Assembly (NCBI GenBank): GCA_947359465.1
Contig: OX375879.1
Coordinates: 126,141,260 to 126,205,259 of the forward strand
Direction of reading: 5' to 3'
DNA: 64,000 nt
Source: Metellina segmentata
Taxonomy: Eukaryota > Arthropoda > Arachnida > Araneae > Tetragnathidae
A program made the translations under genes and the position numbers. Positions 24,346 to 38,700 of this stretch are shown piece after piece; within the stretch, counting starts at the first letter, position 1, and each line of letters begins with the position of its first letter. Below the pieces are notes generated by a model. It was not told the DNA's origin. It searched no databases and saw only the letters and a list, made by a program, of their open reading frames with translations.

Positions 24346-27300
24346 GTGTGCAAACTTCACCATCCATACAATAGGACCCAATCCTACCATACAAATACGT
24401 TAAACCATGCCAAAATTACATCAAACTTTCGATTGGGTCATCCGGAAAATTGTGCGCCTTTTGATTATGGATGCGACATCGATTCTCCCCCTAGAACCCA
24501 AAAGCTTTGGTTTCCCCATAGCTGCCTACAACCCAGACCTAACTTCAACTACATCTTCAGATCTAATCAATTAATAGAACATTCTCACGACAATAGAACT
24601 CCGCTTGTCAATAGAACAATGGAACTTCTTATGACAATAGAACAATTGAACATTTCATGACAATAGAACTCAACTCTATAAACTGCTCTCTTTTTCAGAT
24701 CTCCAAGACCTCAAATCTCTTTTTCAGAACCCCCCCCAAGACTTAGACTTCTTTACAACCAACAGGACCACCCAAAAAGCAGCACACCGCAACGAACCAA
24801 TACTTATTTCCCTTTTTTATTTTTACCTAGTCCAGGAGCACACCGTGCCGACTACGCTCCCGAAAAGCGAACGAGGAACTTTTTACCAACACTCAGTAAG
24901 CGTCCAAACAGACTAACCTTCGAGCGGGTGGCAGCACACTAGTGTGTCTACCGCTCCCCAGCACACCCAATAGGGGAAGTACTAATAGTGTGCAAACTTC
25001 ACCATCCATACAATAGGACCCAATCCTACCATACAAATACGTTAAACCATGCCAAAATTACATCAAACATTCGATTGGGTCATCCGGAAAATTGTGCGCC
25101 TTTTGATTATGGATGCGACATCTATTCTCCCCCTGGAACCCAAAAGCTTTGGTTTCCCCATAGCTGCCTACAACCCAGACCTAACTTCAACTACATCTTC
25201 AGATCTACTCAATTAATAGAACATTCTCACGACAATAGAACTCCGCTTGTCAATAGAACAATGGAACTTCTTATGACAATAGAACAATTGAACCTTTCAT
25301 GACAATAGAACTCAACTCTATAAACTCCTCTCTTTTTCAAATCTCCAAGACCTCAAATCTCTTTTTCAGAACCCCCACCCCCAAGACTTAGACTTCTTTA
25401 CAACCAACAGGACCACCCAAAAAGCAGCACACCGCAACGAACCAATACTTATTTCCCTTTTTTATTTTTACCAAGTCCAGGAGCACACCGCGCCGACTAC
25501 TCTCCCGAAAAGCGAACGAGGAACTTTTTACCAACACTCAGTAAGCGTCCAAACAGACTAACCTTCGAGCGGGTGGCAGCACACTAGTGTGGCTACCGCT
25601 CCCCAGCACACCCAATAGGGGAAGTACTAATAGTGTGCAAACTTCACCATCCATACAATAGGACCCAATCCTACCATACAAATACGTTAAACCATGCCAA
25701 AATTACATCAAACTTTCGATTGGGTCATCCGGAAAATTGTGCGCCTTTTGATTATGGATGCGACATCGATTCTCCCCCTGGAACCCAAAAGCTTTGGTTT
25801 CCCCATAGCTGCCTACAACCCAGACCTAACTTCAACTACATCTTCAGATCTAATCAATTAATAGAACATTCTCACGACAATAGAACTCCGCTTGTCAATA
25901 GAACAATGGAACTTCTTTTGACAATAGAACAATTGAACATTTCATGACAATAGAACTCAACTCTATAAACTCCTCTCTTTTTCAGATCTCCAAGACCTCA
26001 AATCTCTTTTTCAGAACCCCCCCCCCAAGACTTAGACTTCTTTACAACCAACAGGACCACCCAAAAAGCAGCACACCGCAACGAACCAATACTTATTTCC
26101 CTTTTTTATTTTTACCAAGTCCAGGAGCACACCGCGCCGACTACGCTCCCGAAAAGCGAACGAGGAACTTTTTACCAACACTCAGTAAGCGTCCAAACAG
26201 ACTAACCTTCGAGCGGGTGGCAGCACACTAGTGTGGCTACCGCTCCCCAGCACACCCAATAGGGGAAGTACTAATAGTGTGCAAACTTCACCATCCATAC
26301 AATAGGACCCAATCCTACCATACAAATACGTTAAACCATGCCAAAATTACATCAAACTTTCGATTGGGTCATCCGGAAAATTGTGCGCCTTTTGATTATG
26401 GATGCGACATCGATTCTCCCCCTGGAACCCAAAAGCTTTGGTTTCCCCATAGCTGCCTACAACCCAGACCTAACTTCAACTACATCTTCAGATCTACTCA
26501 ATTAATAGAACATTCTCACGACAATAGAACTCCGCTTGTCAATAGAACAATGGAACTTCTTATGACAATAGAACAATTGAACCTTTCATGACAATAGAAC
26601 TCAACTCTATAAACTCCTCATTTTTTCAGATCTCCAAGACCTCAAATCTCTTTTTCAGAACCCCCCCCCAAGACTTAGACTTCTTTACAACCAAGAGGAC
26701 CACCCAAAAAGCAGCACACCGCAACGAACCAATACTTATTTCCCTTTTTTATTTTTACCAAGTCCAGGAGCACACCGCGCCGACTACGCTCCCGAAAAGC
26801 GAACGAGGAACTTTTTACCAACACTCAGTAAGCGTCCAAACAGACTAACCTTCGAGCGGGTGGCAGCACACTAGTGTGGCTACCGCTCCCCAGCACACCC
26901 AATAGGGGAAGTACTAATAGTGTGCAAACTTCACCATCCATACAATAGGACCCAATCCTACCATACAAATACGTTAAACCATGCCAAAATTACATCAAAC
27001 TTTCGATTGGGTTATCCGGAAAATTGTGCGCCTTTTGATTATGGATGCGACATCGATTCTCCCCCTGGAACCCAAAAGCTTTGGTTTCCCCATAGCTGCC
27101 TACAACCCAGACCTAACTTCAACTACATCTTCAGATCTACTCAATTAATAGAACATTCTCACGACAATAGAACTCCGCTTGTCAATAGAACAATGGAACT
27201 TCTTATGACAATAGAACAATTGAACCTTTCATGACAATAGAACTCAACTCTATAAACTCCTCATTTTTTCAGATCTCCAAGACCTCAAATCTCTTTTTCA

Positions 27301-29496
27301 GAACCCCCCCCCAAGACTTAGACTTCTTTACAACCAAGAGGACCACCCAAAAAGCAGCACACCGCAACGAACCAATACTTATTTCCCTTTTTTATTTTTA
27401 CCAAGTCCAGGAGCACACCGCGCCGACTACGCTCCCGAAAAGCGAACGAGGAACTTTTTACCAACACTCAGTAAGCGTCCAAACAGACTAACCTTCGAGC
27501 GGGTGGCAGCACACTAGTGTGGCTACCGCTCCCCAGCACACCCAATAGGGGAAGTACTAATAGTGTGCAAACTTCACCATCCATACAATAGGACCCAATC
27601 CTACCATACAAATACGTTAAACCATGCCAAAATTACATCAAACTTTCGATTGGGTCATCCGGAAAATTGTGCGCCTTTTGATTATGGATGCGACATCGAT
27701 TCTCCCCCTGGAACCCAAAAGCTTTGGTTTCCCCATAGCTGCCTACAACCCAGACCTAACTTCAACTACATCTTCAGATCTAATCAATTAATAGAACATT
27801 CTCACGACAATAGAACTCCGCTTGTCAATAGAACAATGGAACTTCTTATGACAATAGAACAATTGAACATTTCATGACAATAGAACTCAACTCTATAAAC
27901 TCCTCTCTTTTTCAGATCTCCAAGACCTCAAATCTCTTTTTCAGAACCCCCCCCCCCAAGACTTAGACTTCTTTACAACCAACAGGACCACCCAAAAAGC
28001 AGCACACCGCAACGAACCAATACTTATTTCCCTTTTTTATTTTTACCAAGTCCAGGAGCACACCGTGCCGACTACGCTCCCGAAAAGCGAACGAGGAACT
28101 TTTTACCAACACTCAGTAAGCGTCCAAACAGACTAACCTTCGAGCGGGTGGCAGCACACTAGTGTGTCTACCGCTCCCCAGCACACCCAATAGGGGAAGT
28201 ACTAATAGTGTGCAAACTTCACCATCCATACAATAGGACCCAATCCTACCATACAAATACGTTAAACCATGCCAAAATTACATCAAACATTCGATTGGGT
28301 CATCCGGAAAATTGTGCGCCTTTTGATTATGGATGCGACATCTATTCTCCCCCTGGAACCCAAAAGCTTTGGTTTCCCCATAGCTGCCTACAACCCAGAC
28401 CTAACTTCAACTACATCTTCAGATCTACTCAATTAATAGAACATTCTCACGACAATAGAACTCCGCTTGTCAATAGAACAATGGAACTTCTTATGACAAT
28501 AGAACAATTGAACCTTTCATGACAATAGAACTCAACTCTATAAACTCCTCTCTTTTTCAAATCTCCAAGACCTCAAATCTCTTTTTCAGAACCCCCACCC
28601 CCAAGACTTAGACTTCTTTACAACCAACAGGACCACCCAAAAAGCAGCACACCGCAACGAACCAATACTTATTTCCCTTTTTTATTTTTACCAAGTCCAG
28701 GAGCACACCGCGCCGACTACTCTCCCGAAAAGCGAACGAGGAACTTTTTACCAACACTCAGTAAGCGTCCAAACAGACTAACCTTCGAGCGGGTGGCAGC
28801 ACACTAGTGTGGCTACCGCTCCCCAGCACACCCAATAGGGGAAGTACTAATAGTGTGCAAACTTCACCATCCATACAATAGGACCCAATCCTACCATACA
28901 AATACGTTAAACCATGCCAAAATTACATCAAACTTTCGATTGGGTCATCCGGAAAATTGTGCGCCTTTTGATTATGGATGCGACATCGATTCTCCCCCTG
29001 GAACCCAAAAGCTTTGGTTTCCCCATAGCTGCCTACAACCCAGACCTAACTTCAACTACATCTTCAGATCTAATCAATTAATAGAACATTCTCACGACAA
29101 TAGAACTCCGCTTGTCAATAGAACAATGGAACTTCTTATGACAATAGAACAATTGAACATTTCATGACAATAGAACTCAACTCTATAAACTCCTCTCTTT
29201 TTCAGATCTCCAAGACCTCAAATCTCTTTTTCAGAACCCCCCCCCCAAGACTTAGACTTCTTTACAACCAACAGGACCACCCAAAAAGCAGCACACCGCA
29301 ACGAACCAATACTTATTTCCCTTTTTTATTTTTACCAAGTCCAGGAGCACACTGCGCCGACTACGCTCCCGAAAAGCGAACGAGGAACTTTTTACCAACA
29401 CTCAGTAAGCGTCCAAACAGACTAACCTTCGAGCGGGTGGCAGCACACTAGTGTGGCTACCGCTCCCCAGCACACCCAATAGGGGAAGTACTAATA
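24346..29496 (+). repeat. Array section D: 8 monomers with a 5-monomer-offset repeat
   Basis: Monomer starts are 24346, 24988, 25633, 26277, 26920, 27563, 28208 and 28853. The triplet at 24346-26276 reappears at 27563-29496. Both have the order CTAATCAA type, ATCTAT type, CTAATCAA type, and both share ACCGTGCC (24846 and 28066) and ACTACTCTCC (25501 and 28721), offset exactly 3220. Between them lie two adjacent near-identical copies at 26277 and 26920, both with CTCATTTTTT and ACCAAGAGG. The CTAATCAA change first appears in the array here. Confidence 0.93.
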
Positions 29497-32400
29497 GTGT
29501 GCAAACTTCACCATCCATACAATAGGACCCAATCCTACCATACAAATACGTTTAACCATGCCAAAATTACATCAAACTTTCGATTGGGTCATCCGGAAAA
29601 TTGTGCGCCTTTTGATTATGGATGCGACATCGATTCTCCCCCTGGAACCCAAAAGCTTTGGTTTCCCCATAGCTGCCTACAACCCAGACCTAACTTCAAC
29701 TACATCTTCAGATCTACTCAATTAATAGAACATTCTCACGACAATAGAACTCCGCTTGTCAATAGAACAATGGAACTTCTTATGACAATAGAACAATTGA
29801 ACCTTTCATGACAATAGAACTCAACTCTATAAACTCCTCATTTTTTCAGATCTGCAAGACCTCAAATCTCTTTTTCAGAACCCCCCCCCCAAGACTTAGA
29901 CTTCTTTACAACCAAGAGGACCACCCAAAAAGCAGCACACCGCAACGAACCAATACTTATTTCCCTTTTTTATTTTTACCAAGTCCAGGAGCACACCGCG
30001 CCGACTACGCTCCCGAAAAGCGAACGAGGAACTTTTTACCAACACTCAGTAAGCGTCCAAACAGACTAACCTTCGAGCGGGTGGCAGCACACTAGTGTGT
30101 CTACCGCTCCCCAGCACACCCAATAGGGGAAGTACTAATAGTGTGCAAACTTCACCATCCATACAATAGGACCCAATTCTACCATACAAATACGTTAAAC
30201 CATGCCAAAATTACATCAAACATTCGATTGGGTCATCCGGAAAATTGTGCGCCTTTTGATTATGGATGCGACATCGATTCTCCCCCTGGAACCCAAAAGC
30301 TTTGGTTTCCCCATAGCTGCCTACAACCCAGACCTAACTTCAACTACATCTTCAGATCTACTCAATTAATAGAACATTCTCACGACAATAGAACTCCGCT
30401 TGTCAATAGAACAATGGAACTTCTTATGACAATAGAACAATTGAACCTTTCATGACAATAGAACTCAACTCTATAAACTCCTCATTTTTTCAGATCTCCA
30501 AGACCTCAAATCTCTTTTTCAGAACCCCCCCCCCAAGACTTAGACTTCTTTACAACCAACAGGACCACCCAAAAAGCAGCACACCGCAACGAACCAATAC
30601 TTATTTCCCTTTTTTATTTTTACCAAGTCCAGGAGCACACCGCGCCGACTACGCTCCCGAAAAGCGAACGAGGAACTTTTTACCAACACTCACTAAGCGT
30701 CCAAACAGACTAACCTTCGAGCGGGTGGCAGCACACTAGTGTGTCTACCGCTCCCCAGCACACCCAATAGGGGAAGTACTAATAGTGTGCAAACTTCACC
30801 ATCCACACAATAGGACCCAATTCTACCATACAAATACGTTAAACTATGCCAAAATTACATCAAACATTCGATTGGGTCATCCGGAAAATTGTGCGCCTTT
30901 TGATTATGGATGCGACATCGATTCTCCCCCTGGAACCCAAAAGCTTTGGTTTCCCCATAGCTGCCTACAACCCAGACCTAACTTCAACTACATCTTCAGA
31001 TCTACTCAATTAATAGAACATTCTCACGACAATAGAACTCCGCTTGTCAATAGAACAATGGAACTTCTTATGACAATAGAACAATTGAACCTTTCATGAC
31101 AATAGAACTCAACTCTATAAACTCCTCTCTTTTTCAGATCTCCAAGACCTCAAATCTCTTTTTCAGAACCCCCCCCCAAGACTTAGACTTCTTTACAACC
31201 AACAGGACCACCCAAAAAGCAGCACACCGCAACGAACCAATACTTATTTCCCTTTTTTATTTTTACCAAGTCCAGGAGCACACCGCGCCGACTACGCTCC
31301 CGAAAAGCGAACGAGGAACTTTTTACCAACACTCAGTAAGCGTCCAAACAGACTAACCTTCGAGCGGGTGGCAGCACACTAGTGTGTCTACCGCTCCCCA
31401 GCACACCCAATAGGGGAAGTACTAATAGTGTGCAAACTTCACCATCCATACAATAGGACCCAATCCTACCATACAAATACGTTAAACCATGCCAAAATTA
31501 CATCAAACATTCGATTGGGTCATCCGGAAAATTGTGCGCCTTTTGATTATGGATGCGACATCTATTCTCCCCCTGGAACCCAAAAGCTTTGGTTTCCCCA
31601 TAGCTGCCTACAACCCAGACCTAACTTCAACTACATCTTCAGATCTACTCAATTAATAGAACATTCTCACGACAATAGAACTCCGCTTGTCAATAGAACA
31701 ATGGAACTTCTTATGACAATAGAACAATTGAACCTTTCATGACAATAGAACTCAACTCTATAAACTCCTCTCTTTTTCAGATCTCCAAGACCTCAAATCT
31801 CTTTTTCAGAACCCCCCCCCAAGACTTAGACTTCTTTACAACCAACAGGACCACCCAAAAAGCAGCACACCGCAACGAACCAATACTTATTTCCCTTTTT
31901 TATTTTTACCAAGTCCAGGAGCACACCGCGCCGACTACGCTCCCGAAAAGCGAACGAGGAACTTTTTACCAACACTCACTAAGCGTCCAAACAGACTAAC
32001 CTTCGAGCGGGTGGCAGCACACTAGTGTGTCTACCGCTCCCCAGCACACACAATAGGGGAAGTACTAATAGTGTGCAAACTTCACCATCCATACAATAGG
32101 ACCCAATCCTACCATACAAATACGTTAAACCATGCCAAAATTACATCAAACTTTCGATTGGGTCATCCGGAAAATTGTGCGCCTTTTGATTATGGATGCG
32201 ACATCGATTCTCCCCCTGGAACCCAAAAGCTTTGGTTTCCCCATAGCTGCCTACAACCCAGACCTAACTTCAACTTCATCTTCAGATCTACTCAATTAAT
32301 AGAACATTCTCACGACAATAGAACTCCGCTTGTCAATAGAACAATGAAACTTCTTATGACAATAGAACAATTGAACCTTTCATAACAATAGAACTCAACT

Positions 32401-32714
32401 CTATAAACTCCTCTCTTTTTCAGATCTCCAAGACCTCAAATTTCTTTTTCAGAACCCCCCCCCCAAGACTTAGACTTCTTTACAACCAACAGGACCACCC
32501 AAAAAGCAGCACACCGCAACGAACCAATACTTATTTCCCTTTTTTATTTTTACCAAGTCCAGGAGCACACCGCGCCGACTACGCTCCCGAAAAGCGAACG
32601 AGGAACTTTTTACCAACACTCAGTAAGCGTCCAAACAGACTAACCTTCGAGCGGGTGGCAGCACACTAGTGTGGCTACCGCTCCCCAGCACACCCAATAG
32701 TGGAAGTTCTAATA
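29497..32714 (+). repeat. Array section E: 5 monomers, source or copy of the 39-41 kb segment
   Basis: Monomer starts are 29497, 30141, 30785, 31428 and 32071. The copy at 29497 carries TCTGCAAGACC (near 29852), which recurs near 39516. The copy at 30785 carries CCACACAAT and AAACTATGCC, which recur in the copy at 39804. The next two, an ATCTAT type and a type with CAACTTCATC, AATGAAAC and CATAAC, recur in the same order at 40448 and 41093. The first marker is offset by 15 monomers and the others by 14, so one monomer was lost or gained between them. Confidence 0.92.
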
Positions 32715-35700
32715 GTGTGCAAACTTCACCATCCATACAATAGGACCCAATCCTACCATACAAATACGTTAAACCATGCCAAAATTACATCAAACTTTCG
32801 ATTGGGTCATCCGGAAAATTGTGCGCCTTTTGATTATGGATGCGACATCGATTCTCCCCCTGGAACCCAAAAGCTTTGGTTTCCCCATAGCTGCCTACAA
32901 CCCAGACCTAACTTCAACTACATCTTCAGATCTACTCAATTAATAGAACATTCTCACGACAATAGAACTCCGCTTGTCAATAGAACAATGGAACTTCTTA
33001 TGACAATAGAACAATTGAACCTTTCATGACAATAGAAATCAACTCTATAAACTCCTCATTTTTTCAGATCTCCAAGACCTCAAATCTCTTTTTCAGAACC
33101 CCCCCCCCCAAGACTTAGACTTCTTTACAACCAACAGGACCACCCAAAAAGCAGCACACCGCAACGAACCAATACTTATTTCCCTTTTTTATTTTTACCA
33201 AGTCCAGGAGCACACCGCGCCGACTACGCTCCCGAAAAGCGAACGAGGAACTTTTTACCAACACTCAGTAAGCGTCCAAACAGACTAACCTTCGAGCGGG
33301 TGGCAGCACACTAGTGTGTCTACCGCTCCCCAGCACACCCAATAGGGGAAGTACTAATAGTGTGCAAACTTCACCATCCATACAATAGGACCCAATCCTA
33401 CCATACAAATACGTTAAACCATGCCAAAATTACATCAAACATTCGATTGGGTCATCCGGAAAATTGTGCGCCTTTTGATTATGGATGCGACATCGATTCT
33501 CCCCCTGGAACCCAAAAGCTTTGGTTTCCCCATAGCTGCCTACAACCCAGACCTAACTTCAACTACATCTTCAGATCTACTCAATTAATAGAACATTCTC
33601 ACGACAATAGAACTCCGCTTGTCAATAGAACAATGGAACTTCTTATGACAATAGAACAATTGAACCTTTCATGACAATAGAACTCAACTCTATAAACTCC
33701 TCTCTTTTTCAAATCTCCAAGACCTCAAATCTCTTTTTCAGAACCCCCCCCCCAAGACTTAGACTTCTTTACAACCAACAGGACCACCCAAAAAGCAGCA
33801 CACCGCAACGAACCAATACTTATTTCCCTTTTTTATTTTTACCAAGTCCAGGAGCACACCGCGCCGACTACGCTCCCGAAAAGCGAACGAGGAACTTTTT
33901 ACCAACACTCAGTAAGCGTCCAAACAGACTAACCTTCGAGCGGGTGGCAGCACACTAGTGTGTCTATCGCTCCCCAGCACACCCAATAGGAGAAGTACTA
34001 ATAGTGTGCAAACTTCACCATCCATACAATAGGACCCAATCCTACCATACAAATACGTTAAACCATGCCAAAATTACATCAAACATTCGATTGGGTCATC
34101 CGGAAAATTGTGCGCCTTTTGATTATGGATGCGACATCGATTCTCCCCCTGGAACCCAAAAGCTTTGGTTTCCCCATAGCTGCCTACAACCCAGACCTAA
34201 CTTCAACTACATCTTCAGATCTACTCAATTAATAGAACATTCTCACGACAATAGAACTCCGCTTGTCAATAGAACAATGGAACTTCTTATGACAATAGAA
34301 CAATTGAACCTTTCATGACAATAGAACTCAACTCTATAAACTCCTCTCTTTTTCAAATCTCCAAGACCTCAAATCTCTTTTTCAGAACCCCCACCCCCAA
34401 GACTTAGACTTCTTTACAACCAACAGGACCACCCAAAAAGCAGCACACCGCAACGAACCAATACTTATTTCCCTTTTTTATTTTTACCAAGTCCAGGAGC
34501 ACACCGCGCCGACTACGCTCCCGAAAAGCAAACGAGGAACTTTTTACCAACACTCAGTAAGCGTCCAAACAGACTAACCTTCGAGCGGGTGGCAGCACAC
34601 TAGTGTGGCTACCGCTCCCCAGCACACCCAATAGGGGAAGTACTAATAGTGTGCAAACTTCACCATCCATACAATAGGACCCAATCCTACCATACAAATA
34701 CGTTAAACCATGCCAAAATTACATCAAACTTTCGATTGGGTCATCCGGAAAATTGTGCGCCTTTTGATTATGGATGCGACATCGATTCTCCCCCTGGAAC
34801 CCAAAAGCTTTGGTTTCCCCATAGCTGCCTACAACCCAGACCTAACTTCAACTACATCTTCAGATCTAATCAATTAATAGAACATTCTCACGACAATAGA
34901 ACTCCGCTTGTCAATAGAACAATGGAACTTCTTATGACAATAGAACAATTGAACATTTCATGACAATAGAACTCAACTCTATAAACTCCTCTCTTTTTCA
35001 GATCTCCAAGACCTCAAATCTCTTTTTCAGAACCCCCCCCAAGACTTAGACTTCTTTACAACCAACAGGACCACCCAAAAAGCAGCACACCGCAACGAAC
35101 CTATACTTATTTCCCTTTTTTATTTTTACCAAGTCCAGGAGCACACCGCGCCGACTACGCTCCCGAAAAGCGAACGAGGAACTTTTTACCAACACTCAGT
35201 AAGCGTCCAAACAGACTAACCTTCGAGCGGGTGGCAGCACACTAGTGTGGCTACCGCTCCCCAGCACACCCAATAGGGGAAGTACTAATAGTGTGCAAAC
35301 TTCACCATCCATACAATAGGACCCAATCCTACCATACAAATACGTTAAACCATGCCAAAATTACATCAAACTTTCGATTGGGTCATCCGGAAAATTGTGC
35401 GCCTTTTGATTATGGATGCGACATCGATTCTCCCCCTGGAACCTAAAAGCTTTGGTTTCCCCATAGCTGCCTACAACCCAGACCTAACTTCAACTACATC
35501 TTCAGATCTAATCAATTAATAGAACATTCTCACGACAATAGAACTCCGCTTGTCAATAGAACAATGGAACTTCTTATGACAATAGAACAATTGAACATTT
35601 CATGACAATAGAACTCAACTCTATAAACTCCTCTCTTTTTCAGATATCCAAGACCTCAAATCTCTTTTTCAGAACCCCCCCCCAAGACTTAGACTTCTTT

Positions 35701-38700
35701 ACAACCAACAGGACCACCCAAAAAGCAGCACACCGCAACGAACCAATACTTATTTCCCTTTTTTATTTTTACCAAGTCCAGGAGCACACCGCGCCGACTA
35801 CGCTCCCGAAAAGCGAACGAGGAACTTTTTACCAACACTCAGTAAGCGTCCAAACAGACTAACCTTCGAGCGGGTGGCAGCACACTAGTGTGTCTACCGC
35901 TCCCCAGCACACCCAATAGGGGAAGTACTAATAGTGTGCAAACTTCACCATCCATACAATAGGACCCAATCCTACCATACAAATACGTTAAACCATTCCA
36001 AAATTACATCAAACTTTCGATTGGGTCATCCGGAAAATTGTGCGCCTTTTGATTATGGATGCGACATCGATTCTCCCCCTGGAACCCAAAAGCTTTGGTT
36101 TCCCCATAGCTGCCTACAACCCAGACCTAACTTCAACTACATCTTCAGATCTACTCAATTAATAGAACATTCTCACGACAATAGAACTCCGCTTGTCAAT
36201 AGAACAATGGAACTTCTTATGACAATAGAACAATTGAACCTATCATGACAATAGAACTCAACTCTATAAACTCCTCTCTTTTTCAGATCTCCAAGACCTC
36301 AAATCTCTTTTTCAGAACCCCCCCCCCCCAAGACTTAGACTTCTTTACAACCAACAGGACCACCCAAAAAGCAGCACACCGCAACGAACCAATACTTATT
36401 TCCCTTTTTTATTTTTACCAAGTCCAGGAGCACACAGCGCCGACTACGCTCCCGAAAAGCGAACGAGGAACTTTTTACCAACACTCAGTAAGCGTCCAAA
36501 CAGACTAACCTTCGAGCGGGTGGCAGCACACTAGTGTGTCTACCGCTCCCCAGCACACCCAATAGGGGAAGTACTAATAGTGTGCAAACTTCACCATCCA
36601 TACAATAGGACCCAATTCTACCATACAAATACGTTAAACCATGCCAAAATTACATCAAACATTCGATTGGGTCATCCGGAAAATTGTGCGCCTTTTGATT
36701 ATGGATGCGACATCGATTCTCCCCCTGGAACCCAAAAGCTTTGGTTTCCCCATAGCTGCCTACAACCCAGACCTAACTTCAACTACATCTTCAGATCTAC
36801 TCAATTAATAGAACATTCTCACGACAATAGAACTCCGCTTGTCAATAGAACAATGGAACTTCTTATGACAATAGAACAATTGAACATTTCATGACAATAG
36901 AACTCAACTCTATAAACTCCTCTCTTTTTCAGATCTCCAAGACCTCAAATCTCTTTTTCAGAACCCCCCCCCCCCCAAGACTTAGACTTCTTTACAACCA
37001 ACAGGACCACCCAAAAAGCAGCACACCGCAACGAACCAATACTTATTTCCCTTTTTTATTTTTACCAAGTCCAGGAGCACACCGCACCGACTACGCTCCC
37101 GAAAAGCGAACGAGGAACTTTTTACCAACACTCAGTAAGCGTCCAAACAGACTAACCTTCGAGCGGGTGGCAGCACACTAGTGTGGCTACCGCTCCCCAG
37201 CACACCCAATAGTGGAAGTTCTAATAGTGTGCAAACTTCACCATCCATACAATAGGACCCAATCCTACCATACAAATACGTTAAACCATGCCAAAATTAC
37301 ATCAAACTTTCGATTGGGTCATCCGGAAAATTGTGCGCCTTTTGATTATGGATGCGACATCGATTCTCCCCCTGGAACCCAAAAGCTTTGGTTTCCCCAT
37401 AGCTGCCTACAACCCAGACCTAACTTCAACTACATCTTCAGATCTACTCAATTAATAGAACATTCTCACGACAATAGAACTCCGCTTGTCAATAGAACAA
37501 TGGAACTTCTTATGACAATAGAACAATTGAACCTTTCATGACAATAGAAATCAACTCTATAAACTCCTCATTTTTTCAGATCTCCAAGACCTCAAATCTC
37601 TTTTTCAGAACCCCCCCCCCCAAGACTTAGACTTCTTTACAACCAACAGGACCACCCAAAAAGCAGCACACCGCAACGAACCAATACTTATTTCCCTTTT
37701 TTATTTTTACCAAGTCCAGGAGCACACCGCGCCGACTACGCTCCCGAAAAGCGAACGAGGAACTTTTTACCAACACTCAGTAAGCGTCCAAACAGACTAA
37801 CCTTCGAGCGGGTGGCAGCACACTAGTGTGTCTACCGCTCCCCAGCACACCCAATAGGGGAAGTACTAATAGTGTGCAAACTTCACCATCCATACAATAG
37901 GACCCAATCCTACCATACAAATACGTTAAACCATGCCAAAATTACATCAAACATTCGATTGGGTCATCCGGAAAATTGTGCGCCTTTTGATTATGGATGC
38001 GACATCGATTCTCCCCCTGGAACCCAAAAGCTTTGGTTTCCCCATAGCTGCCTACAACCCAGACCTAACTTCAACTACATCTTCAGATCTACTCAATTAA
38101 TAGAACATTCTCACGACAATAGAACTCCGCTTGTCAATAGAACAATGGAACTTCTTATGACAATAGAACAATTGAACCTTTCATGACAATAGAACTCAAC
38201 TCTATAAACTCCTCTCTTTTTCAAATCTCCAAGACCTCAAATCTCTTTTTCAGAACCCCCCCCCCAAGACTTAGACTTCTTTACAACCAACAGGACCACC
38301 CAAAAAGCAGCACACCGCAACGAACCAATACTTATTTCCCTTTTTTATTTTTACCAAGTCCAGGAGCACACCGCGCCGACTACGCTCCCGAAAAGCGAAC
38401 GAGGAACTTTTTACCAACACTCAGTAAGCGTCCAAACAGACTAACCTTCGAGCGGGTGGCAGCACACTAGTGTGTCTATCGCTCCCCAGCACACCCAATA
38501 GGAGAAGTACTAATAGTGTGCAAACTTCACCATCCATACAATAGGACCCAATCCTACCATACAAATACGTTAAACCATGCCAAAATTACATCAAACATTC
38601 GATTGGGTCATCCGGAAAATTGTGCGCCTTTTGATTATGGATGCGACATCGATTCTCCCCCTGGAACCCAAAAGCTTTGGTTTCCCCATAGCTGCCTACA

